Below, in pieces: positions 18,624 through 27,966 of a stretch of 64,000 nt of DNA. Each line of letters opens with the position of its first letter. Positions within the stretch are counted from its first letter, which is position 1. Below the pieces are notes generated by a model. The model had not been told where the DNA came from, did not search any database, and saw only the letters and a list, made by a program, of their open reading frames with translations. The position numbers and the translations under genes were made by a program. This DNA comes from Pseudooceanicola sp. (GTDB lineage: Bacteria; Pseudomonadota; Alphaproteobacteria; Rhodobacterales; Rhodobacteraceae), in contig PAPR01000048.1 of assembly GCA_002709085.1 (NCBI GenBank), positions 32,856 through 96,855 on the forward strand. Direction: 5' to 3'.

Positions 18624-19325
18624 ATGTCTAAGATCGCCCTCGTCGACGACGACAGGAATATCCTGACGTCCGTCGCAATCACGCTCGAAGCCGAAGGCTT
18701 CGAGGTGGAAACCTACAACGATGGTCAGGCGGCACTGGACGCCTTTAACAAGAAACTGCCGGATATGGCCGTGCTCGACATAAAGATGCCGCGCATGGAC
18801 GGGATGGATCTGCTTCAGCGGCTTCGTCAGAAAACCTCCATGCCAGTGATTTTCCTGACCTCCAAGGATGATGAGATCGACGAAGTTCTCGGCCTTCGAA
18901 TGGGTGCCGACGACTATGTGAAGAAGCCGTTCAGCCAACGTTTGCTGGTCGAACGTATCCGTGCCCTGTTGCGTCGTCAGGATGCCATCGGCGGCGAAGT
19001 CATCCCCGAAACCGAAGAAACCAAGGTCATGGAGCGTGGGGAACTGCGGATGGACCCGCTGCGTCACGCGGTGGCGTGGAAGGGGATGGATGTGTCCCTG
19101 ACCGTGACCGAGTTCCTGTTGTTGCAGGCCTTGGCGCAGCGTCCGGGCTTTGTGAAGTCGCGCGATCAACTGATGGACGTCGCCTATGACGATCAGGTCT
19201 ATGTCGATGACCGTACGATCGACAGCCACATCAAGCGGTTGCGTAAGAAGATGCGCAGCGTCGATCCGGATTTCTCCGCGATTGAGACGCTGTATGGTAT
19301 CGGGTACAGATACAACGAAGAGTGA
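18624..19325 (+). CDS. chvI: Response regulator ChvI (OmpR family)
   Basis: A 233-residue two-component regulator. The receiver domain has the acidic pocket at Asp8-Asp9-Asp10, the phospho-acceptor Asp52 ([11 protein letters not shown]) and the LTSKDDE switch region; a winged-helix DNA-binding domain follows ([32 protein letters not shown]). The [12 protein letters not shown] stretch is typical of ChvI. AAGGAA precedes the ATG. It overlaps the chvG start (TGATG). ChvI regulates envelope, exopolysaccharide and carbon-related genes in relatives. Confidence 0.96.
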   Translation: MSKIALVDDDRNILTSVAITLEAEGFEVETYNDGQAALDAFNKKLPDMAVLDIKMPRMDGMDLLQRLRQKTSMPVIFLTSKDDEIDEVLGLRMGADDYVKKPFSQRLLVERIRALLRRQDAIGGEVIPETEETKVMERGELRMDPLRHAVAWKGMDVSLTVTEFLLLQALAQRPGFVKSRDQLMDVAYDDQVYVDDRTIDSHIKRLRKKMRSVDPDFSAIETLYGIGYRYNEE

Positions 19326-21046
19326 TGGCACTCGCTGAAAGGATCAGTTTGCGCAACGAGACGCCAGACACCAGCGGCGATGTGGTGCTTGGCGACGACT
19401 TTGTCGCGCCGAACGCCACAGTAGACGAAGAGCTGCGGGCGCGCCGGGAACGGCGCGGCCTGTTCTCGCTCAAGGCGTCGCCACTGACCCGCAAGATCAT
19501 TATCTTCAACCTCATCGCGCTGAACGTGCTGGTCGCCGGGATCCTCTATCTGTCGGCCTCGCGCGACAGTCTCGTGACGCAACGCGCCGCCAGTTTGGTG
19601 AGCGAGGCGGAGCTGATCGCCGACGTATTCGAAGCCCAGTTGCCTGATGGTGTGACCGTCGATTTCTCTGCCGGTGAAGGGGTGAATGTCGCGCAAACGT
19701 TGGCCGGGCTGGATCTGCGCCGGGGGATCGACCTCTATATCTTTGACACCGGCGGCGATCTGGTTGGCCGAATGTCGGGCAATACCGACAACGCCTTGGT
19801 CAAGGCCGGCGACCCGGCCGAAGACAAGACGATCATCATCAATTTCCTGACCATGTTGTGGGACGGGATGACGTCAATCTTTTCCTCCGGCAAACGTGAC
19901 CTGCCGCAGGTCCCAGTAGAGGATCAGGCGCGTGCCCTCGTCGCCGGTTCTCTCAACGGACAGACGCAGATCAGCATCGGGCGTGGCGATGCGGGCAGTT
20001 TCCTCGCCGTGGCCTCGCCTGTGATATACCAGGGTGTAACGGTCGGGACCGTTGCGCTGGCCTCTTCCGCCGGGCAGATTGACGCTGTGGTGCGCAACGA
20101 ACGCGAGCGTGTGCTGGAGATGTTCGTGATCGCCACGCTGGTTTCGATCGGGCTGAGCCTCGTTCTCGCCTCGACGATCGCCAATCCGCTGGCCGATCTG
20201 GCCGCCGCTGCGGAGGTTGGTCGCGACAAGGATAGCAAGTCACGCTCGCCGGCGCGTGTCCGCATCCCCGACCTAACCGCCCGTCCTGACGAGATCGGGC
20301 GGCTTTCGGGCGCGTTGCGTGGCATGGTCGCGGCACTTTACGAGCGGATCGACGCAAATGAACAATTTGCCGCCGACGTGGCGCATGAGTTGAAGAACCC
20401 CCTCGCCTCGCTCCGCTCCGCCGTGGTGACGCTGCGCATGGCCAAGCGTGAGGATCAGCGGATCCAACTGCTGGATGTGATCGACCACGACGTGCGCCGG
20501 TTGGACCGGTTGGTGACGGATATTTCCAACGCCTCGCGGCTCGACAGCGAACTCGTGAAGGAAGAGCAGGAGCCCTTCGATCTGGTCAAAATGCTGAGAA
20601 ACCTCAGTGAGTTTCTGGGTGAGCAAGCCTCTGATAAGGGCGTCGATTTCATTTCTGACCTGCCCGCGGACTCGATTGTGTTGCGCGGGCTGGAAGCTCG
20701 GCTGGCGCAGGTCTTTGTGAACCTGATCACCAATGCGACCAGTTTCTGCGAGGATGGCGACGCGATCCGTGTCTGGGCCCGGCGCCGCGAAAACAGGGTG
20801 CTGGTCGTGGTCGAGGACACCGGTCCGGGCATCCCGGACCAGTCGCTACAGAAGATTTTCAAGCGGTTCTATTCGCATCGCCCGGCAACTGATTTCGGCA
20901 ATAACTCCGGTCTCGGGCTCGCGATATCCAAACAAATCGTCGAAGCGCACGGCGGCGTCATCTGGGCTGAGAATATCCGCCCGACGGACGCCGACATCAC
21001 CTCGGACCCGCTGGGCGCGCGGTTCGTCGTGGGTCTGCCGATCTAG
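19325..21046 (+). CDS. chvG: Sensor histidine kinase ChvG
   Basis: A 573-residue membrane kinase that phosphorylates ChvI. A first transmembrane helix lies near residues 60-80, then a periplasmic sensor domain of about 180 residues, a second helix near 260-280, a HAMP linker, the HisKA domain with His354 (DVAHELKNPLASLR), and the ATPase domain with the N box, DTGPGIPDQ and GLGLAISKQIVEAHGG. The start ATG overlaps the chvI stop; a GTG one codon upstream is possible. In relatives a periplasmic inhibitor (ExoR) controls it; none is in this window. Confidence 0.95.
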   Translation: MALAERISLRNETPDTSGDVVLGDDFVAPNATVDEELRARRERRGLFSLKASPLTRKIIIFNLIALNVLVAGILYLSASRDSLVTQRAASLVSEAELIADVFEAQLPDGVTVDFSAGEGVNVAQTLAGLDLRRGIDLYIFDTGGDLVGRMSGNTDNALVKAGDPAEDKTIIINFLTMLWDGMTSIFSSGKRDLPQVPVEDQARALVAGSLNGQTQISIGRGDAGSFLAVASPVIYQGVTVGTVALASSAGQIDAVVRNERERVLEMFVIATLVSIGLSLVLASTIANPLADLAAAAEVGRDKDSKSRSPARVRIPDLTARPDEIGRLSGALRGMVAALYERIDANEQFAADVAHELKNPLASLRSAVVTLRMAKREDQRIQLLDVIDHDVRRLDRLVTDISNASRLDSELVKEEQEPFDLVKMLRNLSEFLGEQASDKGVDFISDLPADSIVLRGLEARLAQVFVNLITNATSFCEDGDAIRVWARRRENRVLVVVEDTGPGIPDQSLQKIFKRFYSHRPATDFGNNSGLGLAISKQIVEAHGGVIWAENIRPTDADITSDPLGARFVVGLPI

Positions 21047-21059
21047 GGGCGGGGTCGGG

Positions 21060-21491
21060 ATGGCACACCCTCCCGAGACGCTCACCCTGCACGCCAGCGC
21101 GGTCGCCATTGGCGAGGCGGCGGTGCTGTTCGAGGGCAGCTCCGGCAGCGGTAAATCCGGGCTTGCCCTGACGCTAATGGCGCTTGGGGCGAGCTTGGTG
21201 GCGGATGACCGTGTGGTGCTGCGTCGCTCGGACGACCTCCTCCTCGCCTCGCCGCCGCAGGCTATTGCGGGTCGAATCGAGGCGCGCGGTGTCGGAATCC
21301 TCGGCGCGGCGCATGTTATGGATGTGCCCGTCGCCCTGATCGTCGATCTCGACGCGCCAGAGGTCAAGAGGTTGCCGCCACGTCGTAGCCGATCCATGCT
21401 GGGGCTCGACATCCCGGTGCTTCACAATATCGGGACTGCATATTTTGCTCCGGCGATTATTCAGTATCTTAAGGGCGGGCGCCATGCCTGA
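21060..21491 (+). CDS. hprK: Short-form HPr kinase/phosphorylase
   Basis: A 143-residue protein made only of the catalytic domain; the N-terminal domain of Gram-positive HprK is absent, as usual in Alphaproteobacteria. Walker A is GSSGSGKS (residues 26-33), followed by LVADDRV. It would phosphorylate HPr on a serine, matching Ser49 of the HPr encoded 1.4 kb downstream. The ATG at 21060 lies 13 nt after the chvG stop; the open frame starting inside chvG is not used. Confidence 0.93.
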   Translation: MAHPPETLTLHASAVAIGEAAVLFEGSSGSGKSGLALTLMALGASLVADDRVVLRRSDDLLLASPPQAIAGRIEARGVGILGAAHVMDVPVALIVDLDAPEVKRLPPRRSRSMLGLDIPVLHNIGTAYFAPAIIQYLKGGRHA

Positions 21492-21506
21492 GCCAAAGTG
21501 ACGTAT

Positions 21507-22409
21507 ATGACCAACGAGAGCCAACAGATCGAAAAACCGACCGCGAGCCGCCGCGTGCTCGTCACTGGACCATCCGGTGCCGGGCGCACGACGGCGATCC
21601 GTGCACTGGAGGACCTTGGTTATGAGGCGATCGACAACCTGCCGTTGTCACTGACGCCGCTACTGCTTGGTGCCTCGTCGGTCGATCGGCCGATGGCGTT
21701 GGGCATTGATGCGCGAAACCGCGATTTTTCGACGGCCGCCCTGATCGAGATGATCGACACATGGGGCGCGGACCGTAATCGCCCGCTTGAGGTCCTTTAC
21801 CTCGATTGCAGCCCCGACGTCCTGATGAACCGCTTTTCCGAAACGCGGCGACGTCACCCAATGGCCCCGGCCGAGACCCCGCGGGACGGTATCGTGCGGG
21901 AATTCGATCTGCTGGAGGCGGTGCGCGCCCGCGCCGACATGCTGATCGACACGACCGAGATGTCGCCCCACGATCTGCGCGCTGAGATAGAGCGCTTGTT
22001 CGCAACCGTCGCCCAGCGCGCTCTGGCTGTGTCGGTCCATAGTTTCAGCTACAAGCGGGGCTTGCCGCGCGGGCTGGATATGGTCTTTGACACGCGCTTT
22101 CTTAACAACCCTTACTGGGATGGCAAATTGCGCGGCTTCAGCGGTCTGGACAAGGCTGTGCAAGACTATGTCGCCGCCGACCCGCGGTTTGACGGGTTCT
22201 TTCAGCGGATCGTGGAATTGATGCTGATGCTGCTGCCTGCCTATGTGGAGGAGGGCAAAAGCTATCTGGCTATCGGGTTCGGATGTACCGGGGGGCAACA
22301 CCGCTCGGTCACTATGACCGAACGGGTGGCGATGGCCCTTGCAGAAGGCGGCTGGCAAGTGTCAATTAGGCACCGAGAGCTTGAGCGCCGCAGTGCGGCG
22401 AGGGCCTGA
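21507..22409 (+). CDS. rapZ: RNase adapter / nucleotide-binding protein RapZ
   Basis: A 300-residue P-loop protein (YvcJ/RapZ family). The nucleotide loop is GPSGAGRTT, with Arg in place of the usual Lys, a variant seen in this lineage. The C-terminal domain has [12 protein letters not shown], the conserved ligand-binding motif. In Enterobacteria it steers GlmZ sRNA to RNase E; the alphaproteobacterial role is less clear. The ATG at 21507 is chosen; a GTG at 21498 is in frame. It lies 15 nt after hprK in the PTS cluster. Confidence 0.93.
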   Translation: MTNESQQIEKPTASRRVLVTGPSGAGRTTAIRALEDLGYEAIDNLPLSLTPLLLGASSVDRPMALGIDARNRDFSTAALIEMIDTWGADRNRPLEVLYLDCSPDVLMNRFSETRRRHPMAPAETPRDGIVREFDLLEAVRARADMLIDTTEMSPHDLRAEIERLFATVAQRALAVSVHSFSYKRGLPRGLDMVFDTRFLNNPYWDGKLRGFSGLDKAVQDYVAADPRFDGFFQRIVELMLMLLPAYVEEGKSYLAIGFGCTGGQHRSVTMTERVAMALAEGGWQVSIRHRELERRSAARA

Positions 22410-22472
22410 GGGATGGGAATGAATGATTTGACTGCCATTCGGGCGGACACGCATCAGGAAGGACATCTGCCT

Positions 22473-22865
22473 GTGATTGGGATCGTAATCGTGGCACATG
22501 GTGGATTGGCGCGGGAATACCTCTTGGCGGTCGAACACGTTGTCGGGACCCAGGAAGGTATCCGCACCGTCGCGATTGATGCCAACCACGATCGCGCCAG
22601 CAAGCAGGCGGAAATCTGTGACGCGGCGAACAGTGTCGATCAGGGTGGTGGAGTCGTGGTCGTGGTGGACATGTTCGGCGGCTCACCCTCCAACCTGTCG
22701 ATGATGGCGTGCCGCCCCGATGATCGCCGGATCCTATACGGCGCGAACCTGCCTTTGCTGATCAAGCTTGCCAAATGCCGCCAGAAACCTTTGGGCGATG
22801 CAGTGCGTGCCGCGACGGAAGCCGGGCGCAAATATATTGACAGCCAGAACGTCAGTACGGCCTGA
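22473..22865 (+). CDS. PTS EIIA component, mannose family (regulatory EIIA-Man)
   Basis: A 130-residue phosphocarrier. With a GTG start at 22473, 10 nt after AGGAAGGA, the phosphorylated histidine is His9 in VIGIVIVAHGGLA, as in the family; an ATG at 22413 would add 20 unrelated residues. DMFGGSPSNLSMM is the second conserved block. No EIIB/EIIC is nearby, so this is a transport-independent PTS branch that takes phosphate from HPr for regulation. It lies 8 nt upstream of the HPr gene. Confidence 0.92.
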   Translation: MIGIVIVAHGGLAREYLLAVEHVVGTQEGIRTVAIDANHDRASKQAEICDAANSVDQGGGVVVVVDMFGGSPSNLSMMACRPDDRRILYGANLPLLIKLAKCRQKPLGDAVRAATEAGRKYIDSQNVSTA

Positions 22866-22872
22866 TCCCACT

Positions 22873-23151
22873 ATGACCCAGACAGTGACCCGCACGCATA
22901 AGATCGTGAATGTAAAAGGGCTGCATGCCCGTGCCTCCGCCAAACTGGTCGAGGTTGTCGAAGGATTCGACGCCCGCGCCGAGATCAGCCGCGATGGGCT
23001 GAGCGCCGGCGGAGACAGCATCATGGGGCTTTTGATGTTGGCAGCCTCCAACGGAAGCACTATTGAGGTCGAAACCTCGGGACCAGATGCGGAAGCCTTG
23101 GCCGACGCGCTTCAGTCGTTGGTTGCAGATCGGTTTGGCGAAGACATGTGA
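22873..23151 (+). CDS. ptsH: Phosphocarrier protein HPr (NPr-like)
   Basis: A 92-residue HPr. The active-site motif is KGLHARASAK with His18, and the regulatory serine is Ser49 in GDSIMGLLML. Since a short HprK is encoded in the same operon, Ser49 phosphorylation is expected. Enzyme I is not in this window. The final codon overlaps the start of the acyltransferase gene (GTGA). Confidence 0.94.
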   Translation: MTQTVTRTHKIVNVKGLHARASAKLVEVVEGFDARAEISRDGLSAGGDSIMGLLMLAASNGSTIEVETSGPDAEALADALQSLVADRFGEDM

Positions 23152-24113
23152 TCGAAGGGGCCGGGCCCCGCGACAGGAAGGCTGGGGGACGACCCTTGGT
23201 GAATACCACGCAGAACCAAAGCAAACCCGCACGGCGCGCGGGATCCCCCGCTGACGCCGAAGCCGCGGCGATTTCCTTTACCAAATATGATCGCGAGTCC
23301 CTGACTTATTCGACCTCTTTCGAGGATCCCTGGCGACGTAATGTGATCCGCGTGATCGAGTGGATGACCGGCAAGATCTCCATCATCCGCATGATCCGAA
23401 AGTTCGAGAAGCAGGGTGCGCCGCAGGGACAGGCGTTCTGGCGGGCGACGCTGGATGTCATGGGCATCGACTTGATGACGCCAGCCGAGCAATTGCAGCG
23501 CATTCCGACCCAAGGGCCGGTCGTCGTGGTAGCAAACCACCCTCACGGCATGGTCGATGGCATGATCCTCGCCGATCTGATCGGGCGGGTGCGCAACGAC
23601 TACAAGATCCTGACGCGTCAATTGCTGACCGGCATAGACGAAGTCGCTTCAAGCTACATGATTCCGGTGCCCTTTCCGCATGACGCAGACGCGCAGCGAA
23701 AATCGGTCGAGATGCGCGCAAAGGCGATGGCCCATTTGAAGGAAGGCGGGCTTGTCACGCTGTTCCCCTCCGGTGTGGTTGCGGCGTCCGACTCCATGTT
23801 CGGCCCGGCGATCGAGGCTGAGTGGAACGTCTTTACCGCGCAATTGATCCGCCGCTCCGGTGCACGGGTGGTGCCGATCTTTTTTCCCGGTTCGAACAGT
23901 CGCTGGTACCAGATGGCCAATCGGGTCAGTCCCATCCTGCGGCAGGCAATGTTGCTGCATGAGATCGTGCATAGCTGCAATCGTCCCCAATCACCGATTG
24001 TCGGGGCGCCGCTGAGCGATGATCAGATGGCCTCCCTCAGCACCGATCCTCGCGGGTTCATGGCCTGGCTGCGCGATCATACGCTGGCCCTGGGACAGAC
24101 CCGACCGGCCTAA
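23148..24113 (+). CDS. Lysophospholipid acyltransferase family protein
   Basis: A 321-residue membrane-associated acyltransferase. The catalytic block is VVVVANHPHGMVDGMI (an NHPxG variant of HxxxxD), and FPSGVVAASDSMFGPA is the second glycerol-phosphate-binding block. The GTG at 23148 overlaps the HPr stop; a GTG at 23199 is an equal alternative, preceded by GGAAGG. Substrate could be lysophosphatidate or lyso-ornithine lipid. Its 3' end overlaps the convergent TIGR02186 gene by 4 nt. Confidence 0.82.
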   Translation: MIEGAGPRDRKAGGRPLVNTTQNQSKPARRAGSPADAEAAAISFTKYDRESLTYSTSFEDPWRRNVIRVIEWMTGKISIIRMIRKFEKQGAPQGQAFWRATLDVMGIDLMTPAEQLQRIPTQGPVVVVANHPHGMVDGMILADLIGRVRNDYKILTRQLLTGIDEVASSYMIPVPFPHDADAQRKSVEMRAKAMAHLKEGGLVTLFPSGVVAASDSMFGPAIEAEWNVFTAQLIRRSGARVVPIFFPGSNSRWYQMANRVSPILRQAMLLHEIVHSCNRPQSPIVGAPLSDDQMASLSTDPRGFMAWLRDHTLALGQTRPA

Positions 24114-24868
24114 GTTCCGCGGATCGCCCGGAACAGCGTCGATGCCAGCCAGCCTGCGAGGATCGCGATGGAAAGCGACAGGATGCCATAGCTCAACGGG
24201 TTTTCCCGTGAGAGCACATAGAGCCAGCGTTCCAACCCGACCTTGCGCACGTCGATCGCAGTGTCAAAGCGCGAGACGACATGCCCTTCTCGCATCAGGA
24301 ACACGCGCGCATCATAGCTGCCCTCGGTCAGGTTTGAGGGCAGGGTTATCCGGGTCCTGAACAGCGTTTGTTGGTCCAGTTGCACGGCGTTCTCAAGGCT
24401 TTGGTAGGCCCCGCTTTCGGCCCGAATGCGCAAGAGCGCTTCGATGTAATCGGCAGGGTTTTCGGTCATCGAGGCTGCGCCGACCGTCCGGATCGCACGC
24501 GGAACGGTGATTGAATGGCGTAAATCCTCGGTGCTGCGAAGAATATCTTTCAGGGGTCCGGTCGTGGCTACGGCGTAAAAACTGGGGGCGGCCTGAATGT
24601 CCACGGTTTCGACGTTGACCCAGATGCCCAGGCGGCGATCCTTGAGGTGCATTGTCAGCGGCTCTGCCGGGCCCGCGAGGGTTACGATGACGTCGAGCGG
24701 CGGCTCGGTTATGGGGCTCTCACGCTTGACCGCGCCAAAGACCAGCAGTTCGGAGCCATTGAAATCCGCTGTGATATGCACCCGGTCCTGACTGAGGCCG
24801 AGCACGACTTCTTCCTGCGCCGCCAAACGTGTCGCCAGGAAGAGAAATATCGCGATCCAGCGTTTCAT
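24110..24868 (-). CDS. TIGR02186 family membrane-anchored protein
   Basis: A 252-residue protein with an N-terminal signal sequence (MKRWIAIFLFLATRLAAQEE), a periplasmic beta-rich domain, and one C-terminal transmembrane helix at about 226-246. This matches the TIGR02186 family, whose genes almost always follow a TauE/SafE exporter. Here the ATG overlaps that gene's stop (ATGA). It is probably an accessory to the exporter. Function is unproven. Confidence 0.85.
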   Translation of the reverse strand: MKRWIAIFLFLATRLAAQEEVVLGLSQDRVHITADFNGSELLVFGAVKRESPITEPPLDVIVTLAGPAEPLTMHLKDRRLGIWVNVETVDIQAAPSFYAVATTGPLKDILRSTEDLRHSITVPRAIRTVGAASMTENPADYIEALLRIRAESGAYQSLENAVQLDQQTLFRTRITLPSNLTEGSYDARVFLMREGHVVSRFDTAIDVRKVGLERWLYVLSRENPLSYGILSLSIAILAGWLASTLFRAIRGT

Positions 24869-25788
24869 GAGCTTGTCGCGATCTCGAACATTTCGTCCGG
24901 CGGAAGCAACAGATCAAAGGCGAGTTTTCCGCAAACGGCCAGGACCAGGATTGCCAGCAAGATGCGCAGCTGCTCTGCGTTTAGCTTTGCGCCGATGCTG
25001 GTGCCGAATTGCGCCCCGATGACACCGCCGAGCAACAGCACCACCGCCAGCGGCATATCGACGGTCTGGTTGGTGACCGCGTGCAGCAGGGTGGTAAAGG
25101 CGGTGACGAATATGATCTGAAACAGCGAGGTCCCGATCACGACCTTGGTGGGCATGTTGAGCAGGTAGATCATCGCCGGGACCATGATGAATCCGCCGCC
25201 GACCCCCATGATCGCCGCCAACACGCCAACGGCCATGCCAACGAGGATCGGCGGGATGACCGAAATATAAAGCCCTGAGGTGCGAAACCGCATCTTGAAG
25301 GGCAGGGCGTAGATCCAGCCCCTCTGACGCCGCTTCTTGACGGATCCGGCTGTACCCGGCTTGCGCTTGCTCTTGCGTAGGGCGCGCAGGCTTTCGACGA
25401 ACATCAACATGCCTACCGTGCCGAGGAAGATCACGTAGCACAGGTTGACCAACAGATCGACTTGTCCCTGACTGCGGAGATAGTTGAAAACGACGATGCC
25501 TATCGCCGACCCAATGAGACCCCCGACCAGCAAAACGCTGCCCATCTTCAGATCGACGGTCTTGCGCCTGAGATGGGCCAAAACAGCTGAAATCGACGAG
25601 GCCACGATCTGATTGGCCGAGGTCGCCACAGCCACGGCGGGCGGTATGCCGACAAAGAACAGCAGTGGCGTGATGAGAAATCCGCCACCGACCCCGAACA
25701 TGCCCGAGAGGATCCCGACGAGCCCGCCGATCCCGAACAACAGGAATATGTTCACCGAGACTTCGGCTATGGGCAGGTAGATTTGCAT
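24865..25788 (-). CDS. Sulfite exporter TauE/SafE family protein
   Basis: A 307-residue inner-membrane protein with about eight transmembrane helices in two repeats, each opening with a glycine-rich motif: GILSGMFGVGGGFLITPLL and AAIMGVGGGFIMVPAMIYLL. The ATG at 25788 has AGGA 6 nt upstream; the two upstream Met codons lie too close to it. Family members export sulfite, sulfonates or related anions. The partner TIGR02186 gene is translationally coupled. Confidence 0.9.
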   Translation of the reverse strand: MQIYLPIAEVSVNIFLLFGIGGLVGILSGMFGVGGGFLITPLLFFVGIPPAVAVATSANQIVASSISAVLAHLRRKTVDLKMGSVLLVGGLIGSAIGIVVFNYLRSQGQVDLLVNLCYVIFLGTVGMLMFVESLRALRKSKRKPGTAGSVKKRRQRGWIYALPFKMRFRTSGLYISVIPPILVGMAVGVLAAIMGVGGGFIMVPAMIYLLNMPTKVVIGTSLFQIIFVTAFTTLLHAVTNQTVDMPLAVVLLLGGVIGAQFGTSIGAKLNAEQLRILLAILVLAVCGKLAFDLLLPPDEMFEIATSS

Positions 25789-25843
25789 GCGCATTCCTAA
25801 GCCGCGATGAAACACTGGCGCAAGTTGCTGGTGACGATTTTTA

Positions 25844-26812
25844 TCAGCGCTCTTTCACATAGGGTTGACCGCCCGCGCGCGGCGGGATCGCCTTGCCGAC
25901 AAAGCCAGCCAGAATGATCACGGTCAGGATATAGGGCAGGGCGTCCAGCAACTGTACCTGGACCTTGATGCCGATGGCCGTCTGAATCAGGTCGGGACGC
26001 AGCGCGATGGCCTGCAGAAACCCGAAGAGCATCGTGGAATAGAGCGCGTACCAGGGCCGCCACTTGGCGAAAATCAGTGCCGCCAGAGCGATGAAGCCGC
26101 GCCCGGCGGACATATCCTTGACAAAGCCCGCCTGTAGCGCAGTGGCGAGGTAGGCGCCCGCCACACCGCAGAGGATCCCGCAGATCCCGATTGCGGCGTA
26201 GCGCATCCCGACAACCGAAACGCCGGCGGTATCCACGGCGGCAGGGTTTTCGCCGACGGCACGCAGGCGCAACCCAAAGCGCGTGCGGAACAGGATAAAC
26301 CACGTCAGCGGCACCATCAGGAAGGCGACGTAGACCAGGATCGTATGCCCCGAGATCAACTCGTAGTAGATCGGTCCAAGCAGGGGGACATCGCGCAGGC
26401 TTTCCGCGAAGGGCAGGGTGACAGGGCCAAAGCGTCCGTCCCCCGTCAGAGACGGTGTGCGCCCACCTTGCCGGAACCAGTCCTGCGCAATCAGCACGGT
26501 CATGCCCGCGGCAAGGAAGTTGATCGCCACGCCAGAAATCAGCTGGTTACCGCGGAAGGTGATGGAAGCGACCCCGTGCAGCGCCGAGAGGGCCATGGAG
26601 CTGGCGATCCCCGCCAGTAACCCGACCCAGACGGACCCTGTGAGATAGGCCGCCGCCGCCGAAAAGAACGCTGCGATCAGCATCTTGCCTTCCAGCCCGA
26701 TGTCGAAGATGCCCGCGCGTTCAGAAAACAGCCCCGCGAGACAGGCTAGCAACAATGGGGTGGCCAGTCGGACGGTGGAGTCGAGAACCTGAAGGATGGT
26801 GAGGAAATCCAT
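25844..26812 (-). CDS. ABC transporter permease, nucleoside/BMP type (NupQ-like)
   Basis: A 322-residue permease with eight to ten membrane helices. FSERAGIFDIGLEGKMLIAAFFSA and GVASITFRGNQLISGVAINFLA are typical of the second permease of BmpA-type purine nucleoside importers. It is the last gene of the bmpA-ATPase-permease-permease run. The 59 nt before it contain only a 17-codon micro-ORF of doubtful meaning. Confidence 0.92.
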   Translation of the reverse strand: MDFLTILQVLDSTVRLATPLLLACLAGLFSERAGIFDIGLEGKMLIAAFFSAAAAYLTGSVWVGLLAGIASSMALSALHGVASITFRGNQLISGVAINFLAAGMTVLIAQDWFRQGGRTPSLTGDGRFGPVTLPFAESLRDVPLLGPIYYELISGHTILVYVAFLMVPLTWFILFRTRFGLRLRAVGENPAAVDTAGVSVVGMRYAAIGICGILCGVAGAYLATALQAGFVKDMSAGRGFIALAALIFAKWRPWYALYSTMLFGFLQAIALRPDLIQTAIGIKVQVQLLDALPYILTVIILAGFVGKAIPPRAGGQPYVKER

Positions 26813-26871
26813 GGCTCAGCTCCGGCAGGTCGCGAGGTTGAATACGATGAAGGGCAGGTGCGCCAGCATGC

Positions 26872-27966
26872 TCAGCCCTCCGACTTTCTGAGGGCGAGGA
26901 ACAACCGCTCCAGCGGCATCCGCACCATGTTGTCGAGCGCCCCGGTGAAGAGGATCACCAGCGCTTGGATGACCACGATCAATTCGCGAGGGATGTTTGT
27001 CCAGAGCGCCAGTTCGGCGCCACCCTGATAGAGGAACCCAAAGAGCATGGCCGCGACAAAGACGCCGAACGGATGATTGCGCCCCATCAGGGCCACCGCG
27101 ATCCCGATGAAGCCCGCTCCTTCGGTCATGTTGAGGATCAGCCGCTCGGCCTCGCCCTGCGTGGTGTTGACCGCCATCATGCCCGCCAGCGCACCCGAGA
27201 TCAGCATGGAGATCACGATGATCTTGGTCCCGTTGATCCCGGCATAGCACGCGCCGGTCTCGGAATAGCCAAAGGCGCGAATTTCGTACCCGAGACGGCT
27301 GCGCCAGATCAACAGCCAGACGAGTACGCAGGCGATGACGGCGAGGAAGAAGCTGACATTTGCCGGTGCGCCCCGGAACAGCGGGGTGGTGGCCGTGGCG
27401 AACATATCCTGAAATGTCGGTAGATGCGTCGGTTCGGGAAACTTGGCCGTGGCCGGGTCCATCGCGCCGACAGGGCGCAGGATATTGACCAGCACGTAGT
27501 TCAGTAGCGCAGCGGCGATGAAGTTGAACATGATCGTCGTGATGACGATGTGGCTACCGCGTTTCGCCTGCAGATAGGCCGGGATCAACGCCCAGGCCGC
27601 GCCGAACAGCGCCGCCCCGATGGAGGAGCCGAGGATCGCCAGCGACCAATGCGGCCAGGGGATGTATAAGCAGACCAGCGCCACGCCGAGCCCGCCGATC
27701 ATCGCCTGACCTTCCCCCCCGATGTTGAACATGCGCGCATGAAAGGCCACCGCGACGGCCAGCCCGGTAAAGATGAAGTTCGTCGCGTAATAAAGCGTGT
27801 AGCCCCAGCCGGCCGAACGCATCAGCGCGCCTTCGACCATCAGCTTGAACGCCTCGACCGGGCTTTCCCCGATGGCGAGGATGACGAGCGCGGACAGGAA
27901 GGCCGCCAGCAGCAGGGAGATCAAGGGGATCAGGACCACATCGGCCCATGCGGGCATCTTATCCAT
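26872..27966 (-). CDS. ABC transporter permease, nucleoside/BMP type (NupP-like)
   Basis: A 364-residue permease. ESPVEAFKLMVEGALMRSAGWGYTLYYATNFIFTGLAVAVAFHARMFNIGGEGQ (key part FNIGGEGQ) is the family signature. Its ATG lies within the last codons of the ATPase gene (8-nt overlap), so the two are coupled. It would form the membrane channel with the second permease. Confidence 0.93.
   Translation of the reverse strand: MDKMPAWADVVLIPLISLLLAAFLSALVILAIGESPVEAFKLMVEGALMRSAGWGYTLYYATNFIFTGLAVAVAFHARMFNIGGEGQAMIGGLGVALVCLYIPWPHWSLAILGSSIGAALFGAAWALIPAYLQAKRGSHIVITTIMFNFIAAALLNYVLVNILRPVGAMDPATAKFPEPTHLPTFQDMFATATTPLFRGAPANVSFFLAVIACVLVWLLIWRSRLGYEIRAFGYSETGACYAGINGTKIIVISMLISGALAGMMAVNTTQGEAERLILNMTEGAGFIGIAVALMGRNHPFGVFVAAMLFGFLYQGGAELALWTNIPRELIVVIQALVILFTGALDNMVRMPLERLFLALRKSEG

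Noticed and set aside
26816..26869. 17-codon micro-ORF (MLAHLPFIVFNLATCRS) between the two nucleoside permease genes
   Set aside because: It ends 3 nt before the next start and might aid coupling, but it is too short and without a ribosome-binding site to be called a gene.
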